Source of the DNA: Eretmocerus hayati
Taxonomy: Eukaryota > Arthropoda > Insecta > Hymenoptera > Aphelinidae
NCBI GenBank assembly: GCA_029851415.1
Contig: CM056742.1
Location: 57,290,454 to 57,354,453 of the forward strand
Length of the DNA: 64,000 nt
Direction of reading: 5' to 3'
The position numbers and the translations under genes are program-made. Under the pieces are notes generated by a model, which was given only the letters and a program-made list of their open reading frames with translations, was not told the DNA's origin and made no database searches. The stretch's first letter is position 1. The number at the start of each line of letters is the position of its first letter. Positions 10,107-22,052 of the stretch are shown one piece after another.

Positions 10107-13100
10107 CTTCATCCAAGCCAACCTCAGGAGAAGCGGGGACGCTTGTGACCTCCTACACACTGCCGCCAAAGAAGGGGGTATCGATGTTTTGATCATCTCC
10201 AAACCTTCTCGGAAGCGCGAACTTTCCCGTTCCACATTCGATCACTGGGGGACCGCTGTAATTCAGATCACGAATCCCGCGATCCGCGAGACTGAACCAG
10301 CTGTTAGTGGCCGCGGTTATGCTCGAAAGACCATAGGGGGCACAGCTGTATACAGCTGCTACTACTCGCCGTCGCTCAAGACGCACGAATTTGAAGACGA
10401 GCTCCACGACCTAGAAGAGGATGTGAGGCAATTGGGGGGGGGGCAGTTATAATCGCGGGAGATTTCAACTCCAAGGAACCGATTTGGAGCGGGGGGCCGC
10501 GTGATAGACGGGTGGTAATACTCGCTGATGCCATGGAGGCGTTGGGATTAGTGCTCGCGAACGAGACCGGGGTTATCATCTACTACCGACACGAAATTCG
10601 GTCCAGGGAGGAAGGTTCGTCTTCGGTCCTCGACCTGACGTTCATGAGCCCGTCGCTCATGGGACGTATGACATTGTGGGAGGTTCTGGACACGCAAACA
10701 TTGGGTTACCATCGACATATTCGGTTTCGGTTTAGGACTGACGGACAGAGACAGGCAACACGCAGACCGCGACCAACGGGGTGGCAGGTACGGAAGCTGG
10801 ACGAGGGAAAATTCCGGGAATCGATAGAAACAGTCGAAGATCTTCCGATGAACTCCGCCTCGGACGAGGCTGTGGCGATGGTAATATCCGCCATCACGAG
10901 AGCTTGCGACGCGTCGATGCCTCGCAGGACAACACCATGTTTCTGGAGGAACCCAGAGTACTGGATCACCGATGAGATCAAGGCTCTACGAAGAACGAGC
11001 AACAAGAAAAGCAGGACCGCATGGCGATCAAGGAAGCTGCAACGACCATCGCTGGCGGAAGATGACAGAGCGTACAAAGAAGCAAAGAAGGCTCTCGTTC
11101 TAGCCATCCGGAGGAGCAAAGAGAAGTGCTGGGGTGAACTGAGCGACATGGTTAACGAAGACCCCTGGGGCACGCTATATCGCGTGGTCATGTTAAAGGT
11201 CCGACCCCGGAGGGGCAACCCAGCACCGACCGATGCAGCAACATTGCGCACCATCGTGGAAGACCTCTTCCCAGCAGGAGAACCCAGAGTTACATTCCCT
11301 ACGGAGAGCGAAGACCCCATCCCGCTCTTCACTATGCAAGAGCTACTCATAGCGGCGAAGAGAATGCCGAACGGCAAGGCCCCTGGCCTGGATGGCATCC
11401 CAAACGAGGCTCTGAAACTGGTCTTCAAATACAAGCCAGATCTACTCCTCGACCTCTTCAACATCTGTCTGAGCGCGGGAACTTTCCCGGACAAGTGGAA
11501 ACGCCAAAAGCTGGTCCTGATACCTAAGGGTCAAGGAGGTCAACGCCTTCTCAGCATGCTCGACAATATCGGGAAAATGTACGAGAGGATGGTGCTCAAC
11601 AGGGTGGAAAAAGCCTACGAAGAAGGCGGTGGGCTATCACCAATGCAGTTCGGGTTCCGGAAGGAACGGAGCACTGTGCGAGCGATCGAGGCGGTCCAAG
11701 AACGGTTTCAAGCGTCGGTAGGGAACCCATACCAAGGAAGAGGAGGATTCTGTGCCATCATTGCGTTGGACATGAAGAACGCATTCAACTGCGCGAGCTG
11801 GGAGCGAGTCTATCAATCCCAAGCAGGTGAAGTGTCCCCCTGTCTATTAGCCGTCACGAGTGACTACCTGCGGAACAGGACCCTCGTGTACGACACCGAC
11901 GAGGGACAAGAGATTCGGGTACTGTCCGCCGGAATCGGACAGGGATCGGTCTCCGGGCCGTTCAACTGGAACACCCAGTATGACAACTTACTGTCTATCG
12001 AACTGTCAGAACGAGTGATAATAGTGGCTTTCGCGGACGACGCGGGACTCATAGTATGGGCTGACAACGAGGAACTCTTGGGTAGACGCGCGAACGAAGC
12101 GCTGGCCCGAGTATACGAGTGGATGATTAGCAGGCTTCTGGAGCTCGCTGTCAAGAAGTGCGAAGCAATCGTGGTTACAAGGCGTAGGAAGTTTGACTTA
12201 CCCCGGTTTTATATCAACGGGCAAGAGATTCCACGGAATACAGAGCTGAAATACCTCGGTGTATGGCTCGACGACAAGTGGTCGTTCAAGGAGCACATCT
12301 AGGAAGCCGCCCAGAAGGCGAGCAGGGTCGGTGCGGCGCTCCAGCGGCTTATGCCGAATATCGGAGGACCCAAGGAAAAGAGGCGCGCACTTCTCAACAC
12401 CGTCACTACCTCCATCATGCTGTACGGTGCACCCGTGTGGGGGAAGAGAGTAGAGAAGACCATCATCGAGAAGAGAATGGGGCCTGTCCACCGAAGAGCG
12501 GCCCTGAGGAGTATCCGTGCCTACCGCACTGTGTCAGGAGATGCGGCTTACGTATTGGCGAGTACTCCGCCCATCCACTTGCTCGTCGCGGAGCGAGTCA
12601 GGATCTGGGACCGCCAGAAAGTGATCGGAGCCGAACGAGTACTCACTCCGACGATGAAGGAGATCATCCGCGACAACGAGAAGGAAACCACCTTTGAGCA
12701 TTGGCAAACTGAGTGGGATTCGCCATTTGCGAACGGCAGATGGACGCACCGGCTGATCCGTGACGTAGCCAAGTGGGCGAAACGCACCCACGGAGAGATG
12801 GACTACTGGACGACGCAGGCACTGAACGATCATGGTTGCTTCGGTTCCTATCTAACCAGGTTCAAGAAGAGGACGACTCCAGCATGTCAGTCATGCGGGG
12901 ACGAATGGGATGACGCCGAACATGCCCTGTTCAAGTGCAGCGACACCCGGAGAGAGCGCGCCGAGCTGGATGAATGGCTGGGTGCTCAACTAACACCTGA
13001 GAATCTCGTCCCGTACTTGCTCCGCAACCAGGAGACATGGGATAGACTCACCGGATACATCAAGCTGGTGATGACCCGCAAAGAGGAGGAAGAGAGGGAA

Positions 13101-13133
13101 GTAAGGCGCCTCGAAGCAGGCGAATTACAGTGA
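10099..13133 (+). pseudogene. R1-like ORF2: AP endonuclease, reverse transcriptase, zinc knuckle (broken)
   Basis: The endonuclease starts MANFIQANLRRSGDACDLL at 10099 and continues into a second block with AGDFNSK. The two are separated by a frameshift in a G-run near 10436. The RT covers about 11300-12300 with NGKAPGLDGIPNE and QFGFRKERST; its catalytic box is FADD in VAFADDAGLIVW. A TAG at 12300-12302 interrupts the frame, which resumes unchanged to 13133. The C-terminal knuckle is CQSCGDEWDDAEHALFKC (C-x2-C-x8-H-x4-C). The endonuclease nicks the target and RT primes on the nick. Confidence 0.88.
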
Positions 13134-13612
13134 CTCTGCCGATTGAAACAGAAGAGGCCCAAATCATTTCAGGAGGAATCTGATGCACTGAAGAGGGAAG
13201 AAAGAAGAAAGAAGAGAGAAGAAAGAAGAAAGAGAGGGAACAATGAAGAATGAAGATAGAAGATGCCGACAAGTGGCCGAAGAGAGAAGATGGAGAAGAG
13301 GAACGCTCGCAATCGAGCGCGAGACATGCCGCTCATCCTGAAGTAATGCTCACGCGGTTCCGGGATGAGATGGTAGATGCAGGTGGATCTCCTTCTTGAT
13401 TGCCCGATGCCCTAGGTATCAGACATCGAGGGGAGAGGGATATTACACGGCCGGGCCCACCTCTCGGTGGGCCCCACCCAAACCCGTGTCCCGCCTGGTA
13501 TGGCCTGCGTGGGCTATGCGTAGTCCGCGTAAGCTGAACCAATCCGGTGTCTGGGGACGGATCCAAGGGATCCTGAGGCAGATTTTGCCCTCTAATCACC
13601 TTAAAAAAAAAT

Positions 13613-13865
13613 ATATATGTGTGGGAGCGAGAACTTGTTGCGAGGTCGAGGGCAACGGTGACGGTGGCTACAGGTAAGAACGATGATTTGCTGCGATGAG
13701 GAGGAAGAGGGCGGCAGCTAACTCGTTGTGGAGGACAACGATGGCAACGAATTGTAGAATCCTCAAACAGCTGTATAGCTACGGATATTCAAGCCTCGGT
13801 CTGCCTGACATACATTGATATAGCCTTATTCGCTGGATACATGCAACACCGTGGTATGGGAGAGC
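13613..13865. other. Short unassigned spacer
   Basis: About 250 bp between the R1-like 3' end and the next R1 fragment. No ORF or repeat that I can name. Confidence 0.5.
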
Positions 13866-14212
13866 CAAAGTGCCTGAGCTACGCAGCGATCGGGTCCAAA
13901 TCTGACCATAGATCCGGAGTGAGCAACTGCTTTGCATACCAGGAAGCAAGGGCTACATATAGACGCAGGAAGGGGAAGAATGGCTAGCTTCATCCAAGCC
14001 ACTCTCGAGAGGAGCGAATTCACAATCGGCCTCTTACACGCTGTTGCCAAAGAAGAGGGGCTTGATGTTCTGAAAATCTCCGAACCATGTCGGAAGCGTA
14101 AAATCTATCGTTCCACGTCCGACCATTGGGGAACCGCTCTAGTCCAGATCATAATATCTGCATTCTGCGAGACTGAACCAATTGTTAGCGACCGTGGCTT
14201 CAGTCAGGAAAA
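13866..14212 (+). mobile_element. Fragment of a second R1-clade element (ORF1 end / endonuclease start)
   Basis: This matches the junction of the large R1-like element: the third knuckle region, the arginine-rich ORF1 tail, then an ORF2 start reading MASFIQATLERSE. Divergence is roughly 20-25% by eye, so it is a different, older subfamily. It stops abruptly near 14212. Confidence 0.7.
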
Positions 14213-15220
14213 ATAACGCCATGAACTATTTGAAAGTTTGAATTGAAAATGGAGAAATCAGTCCTTCGGAGGAACTGTTGCAAATAAGACGAAAACTCGA
14301 CCAAACGAATTTGTCTGTGAATCACGTCAGATACTCGTTTTGGGTGTTAGAGTATGCACATCAATTCTTTTCGCATGAAACTCCCTCAGATTCTCTATAG
14401 AGACAAGGAAGTTCCTCTTTCAAAATATACGTGTAAGTCAGCTCTTCGTTTTTGGCCCGGAAACTACCACTTGTCCCCCATTGAATCCAACGGGATTCCA
14501 TTATACAATGAGGGATACAACTCATCTGGGTGTTTCTACTCTCAATTCCGACCTCTCGGATTCCCCATGCTTTGGAGCTCGATTCCTCGAGCTGGGTGGG
14601 GTTTGGAGCAAACATGTAGAGGACCAGAAATGTTCGTCCTGTTTCAAGCTTCCATTTGGTAGGTGTTGAATATCGAGTTCTCCCTTGAAGACTGTGGAAA
14701 AAGGGTTAAGAACGTCGAAAAATGGTAATTCTTGTATTTTCAGCCAGATGAAGCCAAGGATCAAAAATATGAAGAATGCATCTGGAAGATTTTCAAAAAA
14801 CACACAACTTTGTTCCTCGTCCTTTCTTCAATAGAACGCTATTAGTTCGAGTTGTGGGCCAAAGATCATGAGAAAAATTGACACCTTGCAACTCTCATCC
14901 GCCGAATGCTCGAGGAAGTCAAATCGAAACCATATTCTCTCTCAGCTGGGAAAGTGAGCATTTCTTGAGTACTCTCTGATAGAAAAAGGAACGTCACGAT
15001 TCCACACTCCTAGACCGAGGAATCTGCGTTTTGTGCTGAAGATAAGTTTTTCAAGGATATAAGCCCCGCTCTGTCACGAATTTTGCATATTTTCGACGAT
15101 GAAGCGTTCCTGGCCACAATTTGTACATGTCACTCGATCCTTTGACCTTTGCGAGAACTATCGTTCGAATATATTGCATGTTTGACATTGAAATCAATTC
15201 TATTCCGTTTTTGATTATAT
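14213..15220. other. No recognisable gene
   Basis: About 1 kb of A/T-rich sequence. Short ORFs on both strands have no domain or compositional support, and I see no strong repeat within it. Confidence 0.5.
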
Positions 15221-16210
15221 ATACACACGGTAGTCCTGAAGCCGGAAAAAGAGGGACAAAAATGACGAAAAAAAGTGAGCACGCTATCATTTACCGTCCA
15301 AGTTTCCACTGAAGAATCCATTTTCACCGAAATTGGATCTGCTTCCGCCTTATTATGCAGCAATGAATTGTGTTTCCGCATTCAAACCAATGTGAATTCA
15401 GCCTGATTTCAGCCCTCGAGGGTCATTTTTTACGGTAAAGCCTCCAACTCCGACCCACTCAATTATTCATCAACGTATCTTAACTCATTTTGTAGGTATT
15501 GAAAAGAGCTCAAAAATCAGCCGAGGTACGTTGGGTTTCAATTCGCCAGAGCTAATATATGCCATTTTCGAAGAGTATGCATTTCATTCCTCGAAATCAC
15601 GCAATCCTTTTTCTATGATCAATCGAGGCTTCTCTAGCCTCTAACTCCGGCGCATCTTAGTATTTCCCAACGTACTTCAGCTCATTTTGAAACGAATTAC
15701 AGAATCTTTAGGATGAGTTGTGGTGCGTTGAGTTTGAGTGGCTCAGAGGTAGAATTTCCTTTGTGAATGAAGCATAAATTTATTGTCGTTTTCCAGAGAC
15801 AGGTTTGGGTCTTCTGCAGTCTCCAACTCAGGTGTATATATGTTACCGTGAAAGCCCGAAATCCGTGATTGCCGGGCATTCACTAGTGAATGCTGACAAT
15901 CACTGGTCGAGGTCAGTGAATGCTGACTTCCACTAGTGAAAGCCCGGAATTCGTAGCTGATATTATCGCTGAGGCCATAATTCGGGTTTTGACTAGTGAT
16001 TGTCAGCATTCACTGGTTATCGACCAGTGATTGTCAGCATTCACTGGTCTCGACCAGTGATTGTTAGCATTCACTGACCCGGACCAGTGAATATCAGAGA
16101 TCGGAAGAGTTGAAAAGTTGAATAAAATGTCAGTCACAATGTCTTATTATTCCGAGCTTCCGAGGCAGGTTGGAATATGGAAAAATATCCATCAAATGAG
16201 AAGTTGTCAA
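15221..16210 (+). repeat. Left inverted repeat of the Ginger-like element
   Basis: The inverted partner of 17094-18274. From 15880 to 16095 it holds at least six ten-base blocks of the type TCACTGGTC or GACCAGTGA spaced about 30 bp apart in alternating orientation, each able to pair with its neighbour. Confidence 0.7.
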
Positions 16211-16618
16211 TTAAATGTCTCGTCAGATACTTGTCGATCTCAGAAATACCTCATAGAAAATAGTTGTCAATGACAAAAGTTGAGTGACATGAACGTTTTA
16301 CTTATGACTATTTATGACATACTGCTCATGCTGACACAATTGTCTTTCCAATTTTCCGCGCGACAACTTTCTGAGTAGATAAAGATTGGAAACTCAGGAA
16401 ACCTCCTGACCGGCTGTGAGTTGCACCCAACTGTGCCGGTGACGCCAAACGGGAGAGTTTCAAGTCATTTCATCGCAATCAGTACGTTGATTATAAAGTT
16501 TCATTAAATTCATAACGAGTGAAGTGTTTTGATGTCGATTAAAGTGATTAATAAGATTGTGAAGTGTGAGAAAACAGAAGAATAATGATGATTATTCTCC
16601 TGTCTTCTCACATGAATA

Positions 16619-16981
16619 GTGATGATTCCTATCCCAGATGTCGACAGAGGACGCACTGATACTCGTAACCTGATCGGAGTTATCGTGAACGTCTCAGATC
16701 AATTTTACAAGATCGGTACAAAAAATGGTACTCTGCAGAATCTATTCACAAGGGATCAATTTGAAGTTTGCGCTGAGAAATTCCTGGATGCGAACGAGAT
16801 TGATGCATCGGCAGAAATCAGTGTAAGGCAAACAGTACCAAAGATTCCACTCCCAGGACGGCAAGGGATGGCAGAGTGCAATTGTAAAACTAAGTGTACT
16901 ACGAATAGATGCTATTGCAATGCTAAAAAATTATTGTGTAATTCAAGATGCCATAAAAGTATGAGCTGTTGTAACAAGTAG
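16619..16981 (+). pseudogene. C-terminal remnant of a Ginger/KRBA2-type integrase
   Basis: The 120-codon ORF starts with IPDVDRGRTDTRNLIGVIV, continues IGTKNGTL, and ends in a Cys/His tail (CNCKTKCTTNRCYCN...CHKSMSCCNK). Proteins of the KRBA2/SCAND3 group and Ginger-type transposons carry this PxVDRGR...CxC tail downstream of the DDE integrase core. The core is absent here. The frame is intact from 16622 to the natural stop, so it may still be an exon of something; I treat it as a remnant because nothing joins it upstream. Confidence 0.7.
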
Positions 16982-17093
16982 TTCCCGAAGTAGCTTCAGC
17001 AACAATTTTTCATGACTTATAACTTTTGTTATCAACAACAACTTTTCATAAGGCATTTTACAGATCGACGGATATTTTCTAATATATTTTACT

Positions 17094-18274
17094 GACAACT
17101 TTTCATTTTATGGGTGATGAATAAAAAGGCCGTATATTGAACTTTATTCCTTGATTTTTCCATATTCCAACCTGCCTCGGAAGCTCGGGATAATAAGACG
17201 TTGTGTCCGACATTTTATTCAACTTTTCAATCCTTCCGATCCCTGACATTCACTGGTCCGGGTCAGTGGAAGCTGACATTCACTGGGCCGGGTCAGTGAA
17301 TGCTGACATTCACTGGTTGATGCCCAGTGAATGCTGACAATCACTGGTCAAGACCAGTGAATGCTGACAATCACTGGTCGATAGCCACTGAATGCTGACA
17401 ACCACTAGTGAAAGCCCGAATTATGGCCTCAGCGACATTATCAGCTACAAATTCCGGGCTCTCACTAGTGAAAGTCAGCATTCACTGACCTCGACCAGTG
17501 ATTGTCAGCATTCACTAGTGAATGCCCGGCAATCATGGATTTCGGGCTTTCACAGTAATATATACATATTCCGAAACTATTCTATCGCACATCTCAGCTC
17601 GTTTCACAGTTTTTTGTGATCGAATTGAAAGTGATGTGAACCGAGCGAGAGAATACGGAAATACATGCACTAGAATCTCAAGCTCGAGGATGCTTGAGAA
17701 TGTCTGTGGAAAACGACATTCATGCCTCACTCACATGAAAAATCCCGCCCCTGAGCCACTCAAACTGAACGCACTACAACTCATTGTGAAGGTTTTGTAA
17801 TTAGTTTTGAAATGAGCTAACGTACGTTGGAAAATGCCAAGATGTGCCGGAGTTAGAGGCTCGAGAAGCCTCGATTGGTCATGGAAGAAGGATTGCGTGG
17901 TTTCGGAAAATGAAATTCATACTCTTCGAAAATGGCACATATTAGGTCTGGTGATCCAAAACCCAACGTACTTCGGCAGATTTTCAAGCTCGTGTCGATA
18001 TCTACAAAATGAGTTGAGATACGTTGAAGAATAATTGAGTGGGTCGGAGTTGGAGGCTTTACCGTAAGAGATGACCTTTAAATGCTGAAATGAGGCTGAA
18101 AGCACATTGGTTTAAATGCGGAAACACAATTCATTGCTGCATAATAAGGCGAAAGCAGATCCGATTTCGGTGAAAATGAATTCTTCAGTGAAAACTTGCA
18201 AGGAAAATGATAGCGTGCTCACTTTTATCCGTCATTCTTGTCCATCTTTTCCCGGTGTCAGGACTACCGTGTAC
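17094..18274 (-). repeat. Right inverted repeat of the Ginger-like element
   Basis: The inverted copy of 15221-16210. The palindromic subrepeat block is at about 17245-17530. Confidence 0.7.
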
Positions 18275-18333
18275 AGGCTCATTGATCGGCAATGAGTAGA
18301 ATGATTGAATATCAAATTCACTGGCTCATTCTT

Positions 18334-18732
18334 TCAGCTCTTCCCGAAATTTTCTGCATCCGTCACCGTGGACTCGAATGTCCCATCATCGTTCGGATTC
18401 TCTCCATCCGAGTGTACTTGATCTACGTCTGTAACGGATGAGTAGTAATTTCGGCCCAGTTCCTTCTCATTGCTGTTCTGGTATCTGTGGTAGCCAAGAT
18501 ACCATAGCAAGAATGCAATGTGGGCGCAACAACCAATCGTTCTGGCTCCAGTCCAACATTGGCAAAACCAACCGTTCACAGTTTGCTCATTCTCATTATA
18601 CTTCATCCACAAGTAATACTCTCCTGAGGAGGTATGATGAGATTGCATCATGATTCGGATAAACGTATTCGCATCTTCATGATAGGAGAATGAATAGAGC
18701 TCATCGTCATCCAGATGTTCATTTGTATGCAA
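18334..18732 (-). pseudogene. SWIM-type zinc-finger fragment of a DNA transposase
   Basis: This is a 132-codon ORF. Residues about 57-80 read WFCQCWTGARTIGCCAHIA, a CxC...CxH SWIM zinc finger followed by FLLWYLGYHR. That arrangement is found at the end of ISL2EU-like and related transposon proteins in invertebrates. The N-terminal part (EYYLWMKYNENEQTV) fits the domain start. It is probably the tail of a lost transposase; fragments of such transposases recur at 24.8, 26.6, 30.8 and 35.2 kb. Confidence 0.6.
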
Positions 18733-18799
18733 ACGGGCTTGTTTTATCTTGAAACATGCAATTTTGAGCTAACGGATGATTCTCAAGTTCCGAATCGGA

Positions 18800-20750
18800 T
18801 CAAACGACAAGTACAGATATTCTCTCAGCTGAATCTAATGACGAGAGGATTTCCAATCTTGCGGGTCCCGAATTTGTCCCAGAATTCTCGAAGTCATCTT
18901 GTTTTGGGGGGAAATGGAGGTATCTCAGAGTATTAGACCCCATCGGCTTCCATTCGCGAGATACAGCTATGGAGATTAGCATTGCTCGTATAGGGCCATG
19001 TAGAAATGACGAATACAATGTGACCACGATATTTCGGACAAAACATACATGCACAGGTGCAGGGCATGGGTACATCCTCCAAAGCTTGCCAGAAATATTG
19101 TGGTCACATGGTTTATAGATATGCTGACAATCCTTATCTCCATGGCTGTCTCTCACAAGGAGAGTCCAAGGGGTTGGGGAGCTGAATTCGGCTGAAACTC
19201 TGGAAGTCATCTCGTTTTGGCACCGAAAGATGATACCCAAAGCCGCAGAGTCCAACGCTCAAGCGTTTCCGAGCTACAGGCTACATCCCATGCATTGCAG
19301 TATATTTATATATGTGGAAGATTGGTATATGGGTGATTATGAGATAACTTAGGTATTTCGAGGGCAAAAACGGCGGGAGTCGGGATTTGGACCAAAAATT
19401 GACTAGTTGAAATATAGCTGCAATCTGACTGCTCATAGGTGTTCTCCAATCTGTCGGACACCAAGAACCATTCCCAGACTGGCATGAACGTTAGTCAATC
19501 TAAGTAAGAGATATGAGCAATTTTCATTATATTTTTGCCATGGTAAGGACAGCCACGGTAAGGACATTTTGGCATGAAAAATGATTTCAAAGACGTACAT
19601 CGAAACGGATTGTTTTTTCCGAATACATGGCCTATAGGGAACACGCATGTGTCAGATTAAAATGTTCTAGCTTATGGAGTCGATAGTCGATATAAAAAGA
19701 ATAACTTCTGTGAAAACACAATATTTTTAAACGCTATGAATTTTTTTTGAGAGTCGATTGAAAATGGGAATGATTCGGACGCCCGTTCAAATCGATGTCA
19801 CGTGATTGCTGTCTGCCGCCGAGCCGACTGTCAGCAATCCAGCCGGGTTTGTTCGTCATCTGGTTAGGGTCCCTAGACAGTTTAGTACTATATATAGCGA
19901 CTGTGAGTCTGTAGTGTTGTGTCCGTGTGCCGTTCAAAACTCCAAACTCCACAATAAGTCGCAAATAAAATGAAATTATGAGAAAATATGAGGCTCAAAC
20001 ACTTCCCTGGGATAAGTAGTTGCTAGACCGATAACCAAAGGCAATACCGAGTTCTCCATGTGTTTTTCCTTCCATCAGATGAGTATTTACCAAGTTCAAA
20101 TAAGGATGATCTAAATGAAATAAAAGAACTCTGTTCTTGGTCAAGAGATCCCACTTCATTTTCAGGTTTCTGGTATATGAGAATACAGTGGATATGATGA
20201 AGTCGTACAGGGCTTGATACCACTGACCTTTATCAATACTCAAATCATGTAATTGGCAGACCATAATATGATGTTGTCACCACCTCATGTGGTGCTTCAT
20301 GTGCATATGTTTCCATTCAGTCCCAAAACCCAGTGAAGCATTCGAATCCCCAAGTACAGCAAGGGGGAACGGTGCAAGTTCATGTGGACGAATTGGATAT
20401 ACTCAGACAGGTATTTTTCACTTCATTGTTCTCTGTGTTTCAACATCATGGTGCATATTTCACACATGTAACTGTAAAATGTTCAATTAAGAAAAAATCC
20501 TTATCTACTTCTATGAGATTATCTTACGTTGACACAAGATGGAACATTCTTTATAAAGCCAACCATAAAATTTCAGGAATTTCAGGTGTAGTCAGATTCA
20601 TGACTGGAATAAAAATATTCTATATATATTTTGTCACTACACCAATCTGTACTGACTTTGCGAATTGGTGTGAGTCGATTGGTACGGTTGTTGCCATTTG
20701 CCTTTTGTACATTGTGCCCAACACTATTAATCAACCAATCTGAAGCTTAG
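18800..20750 (+). repeat. Left arm of a 5.9 kb imperfect palindrome
   Basis: Inverted copy of 22505-24680, about 75-85% similar with indels. Matching landmarks include tggaggtatctcagag, catgcattgcagtatat and gacgcccgttcaaatcga. The minus strand carries an open frame (19995-20264) ending in KTHGELGIAFGYRSSNYL; the other arm encodes nearly the same peptide. Confidence 0.7.
19995..20264 (-). CDS. Unrecognised ORF conserved between both palindrome arms
   Basis: 89 codons. The segment from KMKWDLLTKNRVLLFH through the C-terminal GYRSSN is kept in the opposite arm (about 23060-23207, plus strand) with mostly conservative changes, which hints at past coding. The GKTHGEIG...YRSSN end looks like a helix-turn-helix, but I cannot assign it to a family. 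The partner arm has a stop at its end. Confidence 0.35.
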   Translation of the reverse strand: MVCQLHDLSIDKGQWYQALYDFIISTVFSYTRNLKMKWDLLTKNRVLLFHLDHPYLNLVNTHLMEGKTHGELGIAFGYRSSNYLSQGSV

Positions 20751-21284
20751 CAGAAGAATGAATTGTTTGGGTACACTGACGACTGGTGAATAACATGAAG
20801 GATGAAATGAGACATGTTCTTGTTGCAGATTGTACCGGCACAGAAAAATCTTCTCTCGATAGAGATGACTCTTTATTCGTTATACAGATCATGAGAAGTG
20901 ATGGTTCTCTCAAAATACACAATGGTATTATATCTCAGTATAGATCACACCAATCTTGTGACAGGATGAACCAAGTCCACTCCGATATCACTGATACTGT
21001 CACTGACTCCAATACTGCAGATGGTAAAATATGACCAAAGAGTTTGCATATCATTCAATAGGAAGAGAAGTCATTATTACATGACTCGGCTAATGCAAGC
21101 TAATTTTAACCAACGGATTTGTTGGTCAAGTGACATAGATCGATATTGGATCACTCCAATTCGATCTATGTACCTTCAAGGCACCTCGCAATTCGAGTGT
21201 CGCAACTTGAAGGATTTTGATGGAATTTCAAATACATGAAAAATGAGACGAGGAACGAAAAATTTTGATTCTACGCTAGATATT

Positions 21285-21367
21285 GGTGCGTTTCGTCTTT
21301 CCTCTCCGGATCAGACTCTTCAGGGGGGCTGAAGAGATCCGAGTAGAGGTTGGCCCCCGACGTCACC
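21285..21367 (-). ncRNA. Hammerhead ribozyme, copy 1
   Basis: The minus-strand counterpart of 21970-22052, with the same 83 nt layout: stem III GGTG(A)CG/CGCACC, cleavage triplet GTC, stem I GGGGGC/GCCCCC, core CTGAAGA, stem II GTCT/AGAC and GAAA. All invariant core bases are present. Confidence 0.85.
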
Positions 21368-21748
21368 TAGCCAAAGTGGCTTGATGGTCATGATTTCGAT
21401 CGGGCTTATATGTTACACGGGGGCTTTTGCAGCCACTCACGAGAGAGGTTTTCATCTCGGTTGTGTATTCGCCGACAAACGGTGACAATTAGAATGAATT
21501 TTTGTCTCGATCGATATGAACGATCGAGACTTTATCGCTCGCGGAAATTTCAAATCATTATTACATGACTCGGCTAATGCAAGCTAATTTTAACCAACGG
21601 ATTTGTTGATTAAGTGACATAGATCGATATTGGATCACTCCAATTCGATCTATGTACCTTCAAGGCACCTCGCAATTCAAGTGTCGCAACTTGAAGGATT
21701 TTGATGGAATTTCAAATACATGGAAAATGAGACGAGGAACGAAAAATT

Positions 21749-21814
21749 TTGATTCTACGCTAGATGTTGGTGCGTTTCGTCTTTCCTCTCCGGGTCAGAC
21801 TCTTCAGGGGGGCT
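21749..21814 (-). ncRNA. Partial hammerhead (3' part), copy 2
   Basis: The partial unit keeps the stem I 3' strand, CTGAAGA, stem II and GAAA plus the stem III 3' strand. It ends before the cleavage triplet and the stem I 5' strand, so it cannot cleave in cis. Confidence 0.65.
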
Positions 21815-21969
21815 ATCGCATATCGATCGAGACAAAAATTCATTCTAATTGTCACCGTTTGTCGGCGAAACCACAACCGAGATGAAAACCTTCCTCGCGA
21901 GTGGCTGCAAAAGCCCTCGTGTCACATATAAGCCCGATCAAAATCATGACCATCAAGCCACTTTGGCTA

Positions 21970-22052
21970 GGTGACGTCGGGGGCCAACCTCTACTCGGAT
22001 CTCTTCAGCCCCCCTGAAGAGTCTGATCCGGAGAGGAAAGACGAAACGCACC
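21970..22052 (+). ncRNA. Hammerhead ribozyme, copy 3 (complete)
   Basis: Stem III is 21970-21976 (GGTG, bulged A, CG) with 22047-22052 (CGCACC). U at 21977 pairs with the last A of GAAA. The cleavage triplet is GTC at 21976-21978. Stem I is GGGGGC (21979-21984) with GCCCCC (22008-22013). The core CTGAAGA is at 22014-22020, stem II is GTCT (22021-22024) with AGAC (22039-22042), and GAAA is at 22043-22046. This is the type III arrangement, open at stem III. Every invariant nucleotide of the hammerhead core is present. Confidence 0.9.

Larger units (their letters stand above)
15221..18274 (+). mobile_element. Ginger/KRBA2-like DNA element with about 1 kb inverted repeats
   Basis: The left arm (about 15221-16210) and right arm (about 17094-18274) are inverted copies, roughly 80-85% similar with indels. 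The outer ends match as ACACGGTAGTCCTGA and its complement. The innermost part of each arm is a series of palindromic subrepeats. The unpaired centre encodes the C-terminal end of a Ginger/KRBA2-type integrase (16619-16981). The catalytic core is gone, so this is a deletion derivative. I could not fix a target-site duplication. Confidence 0.6.
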
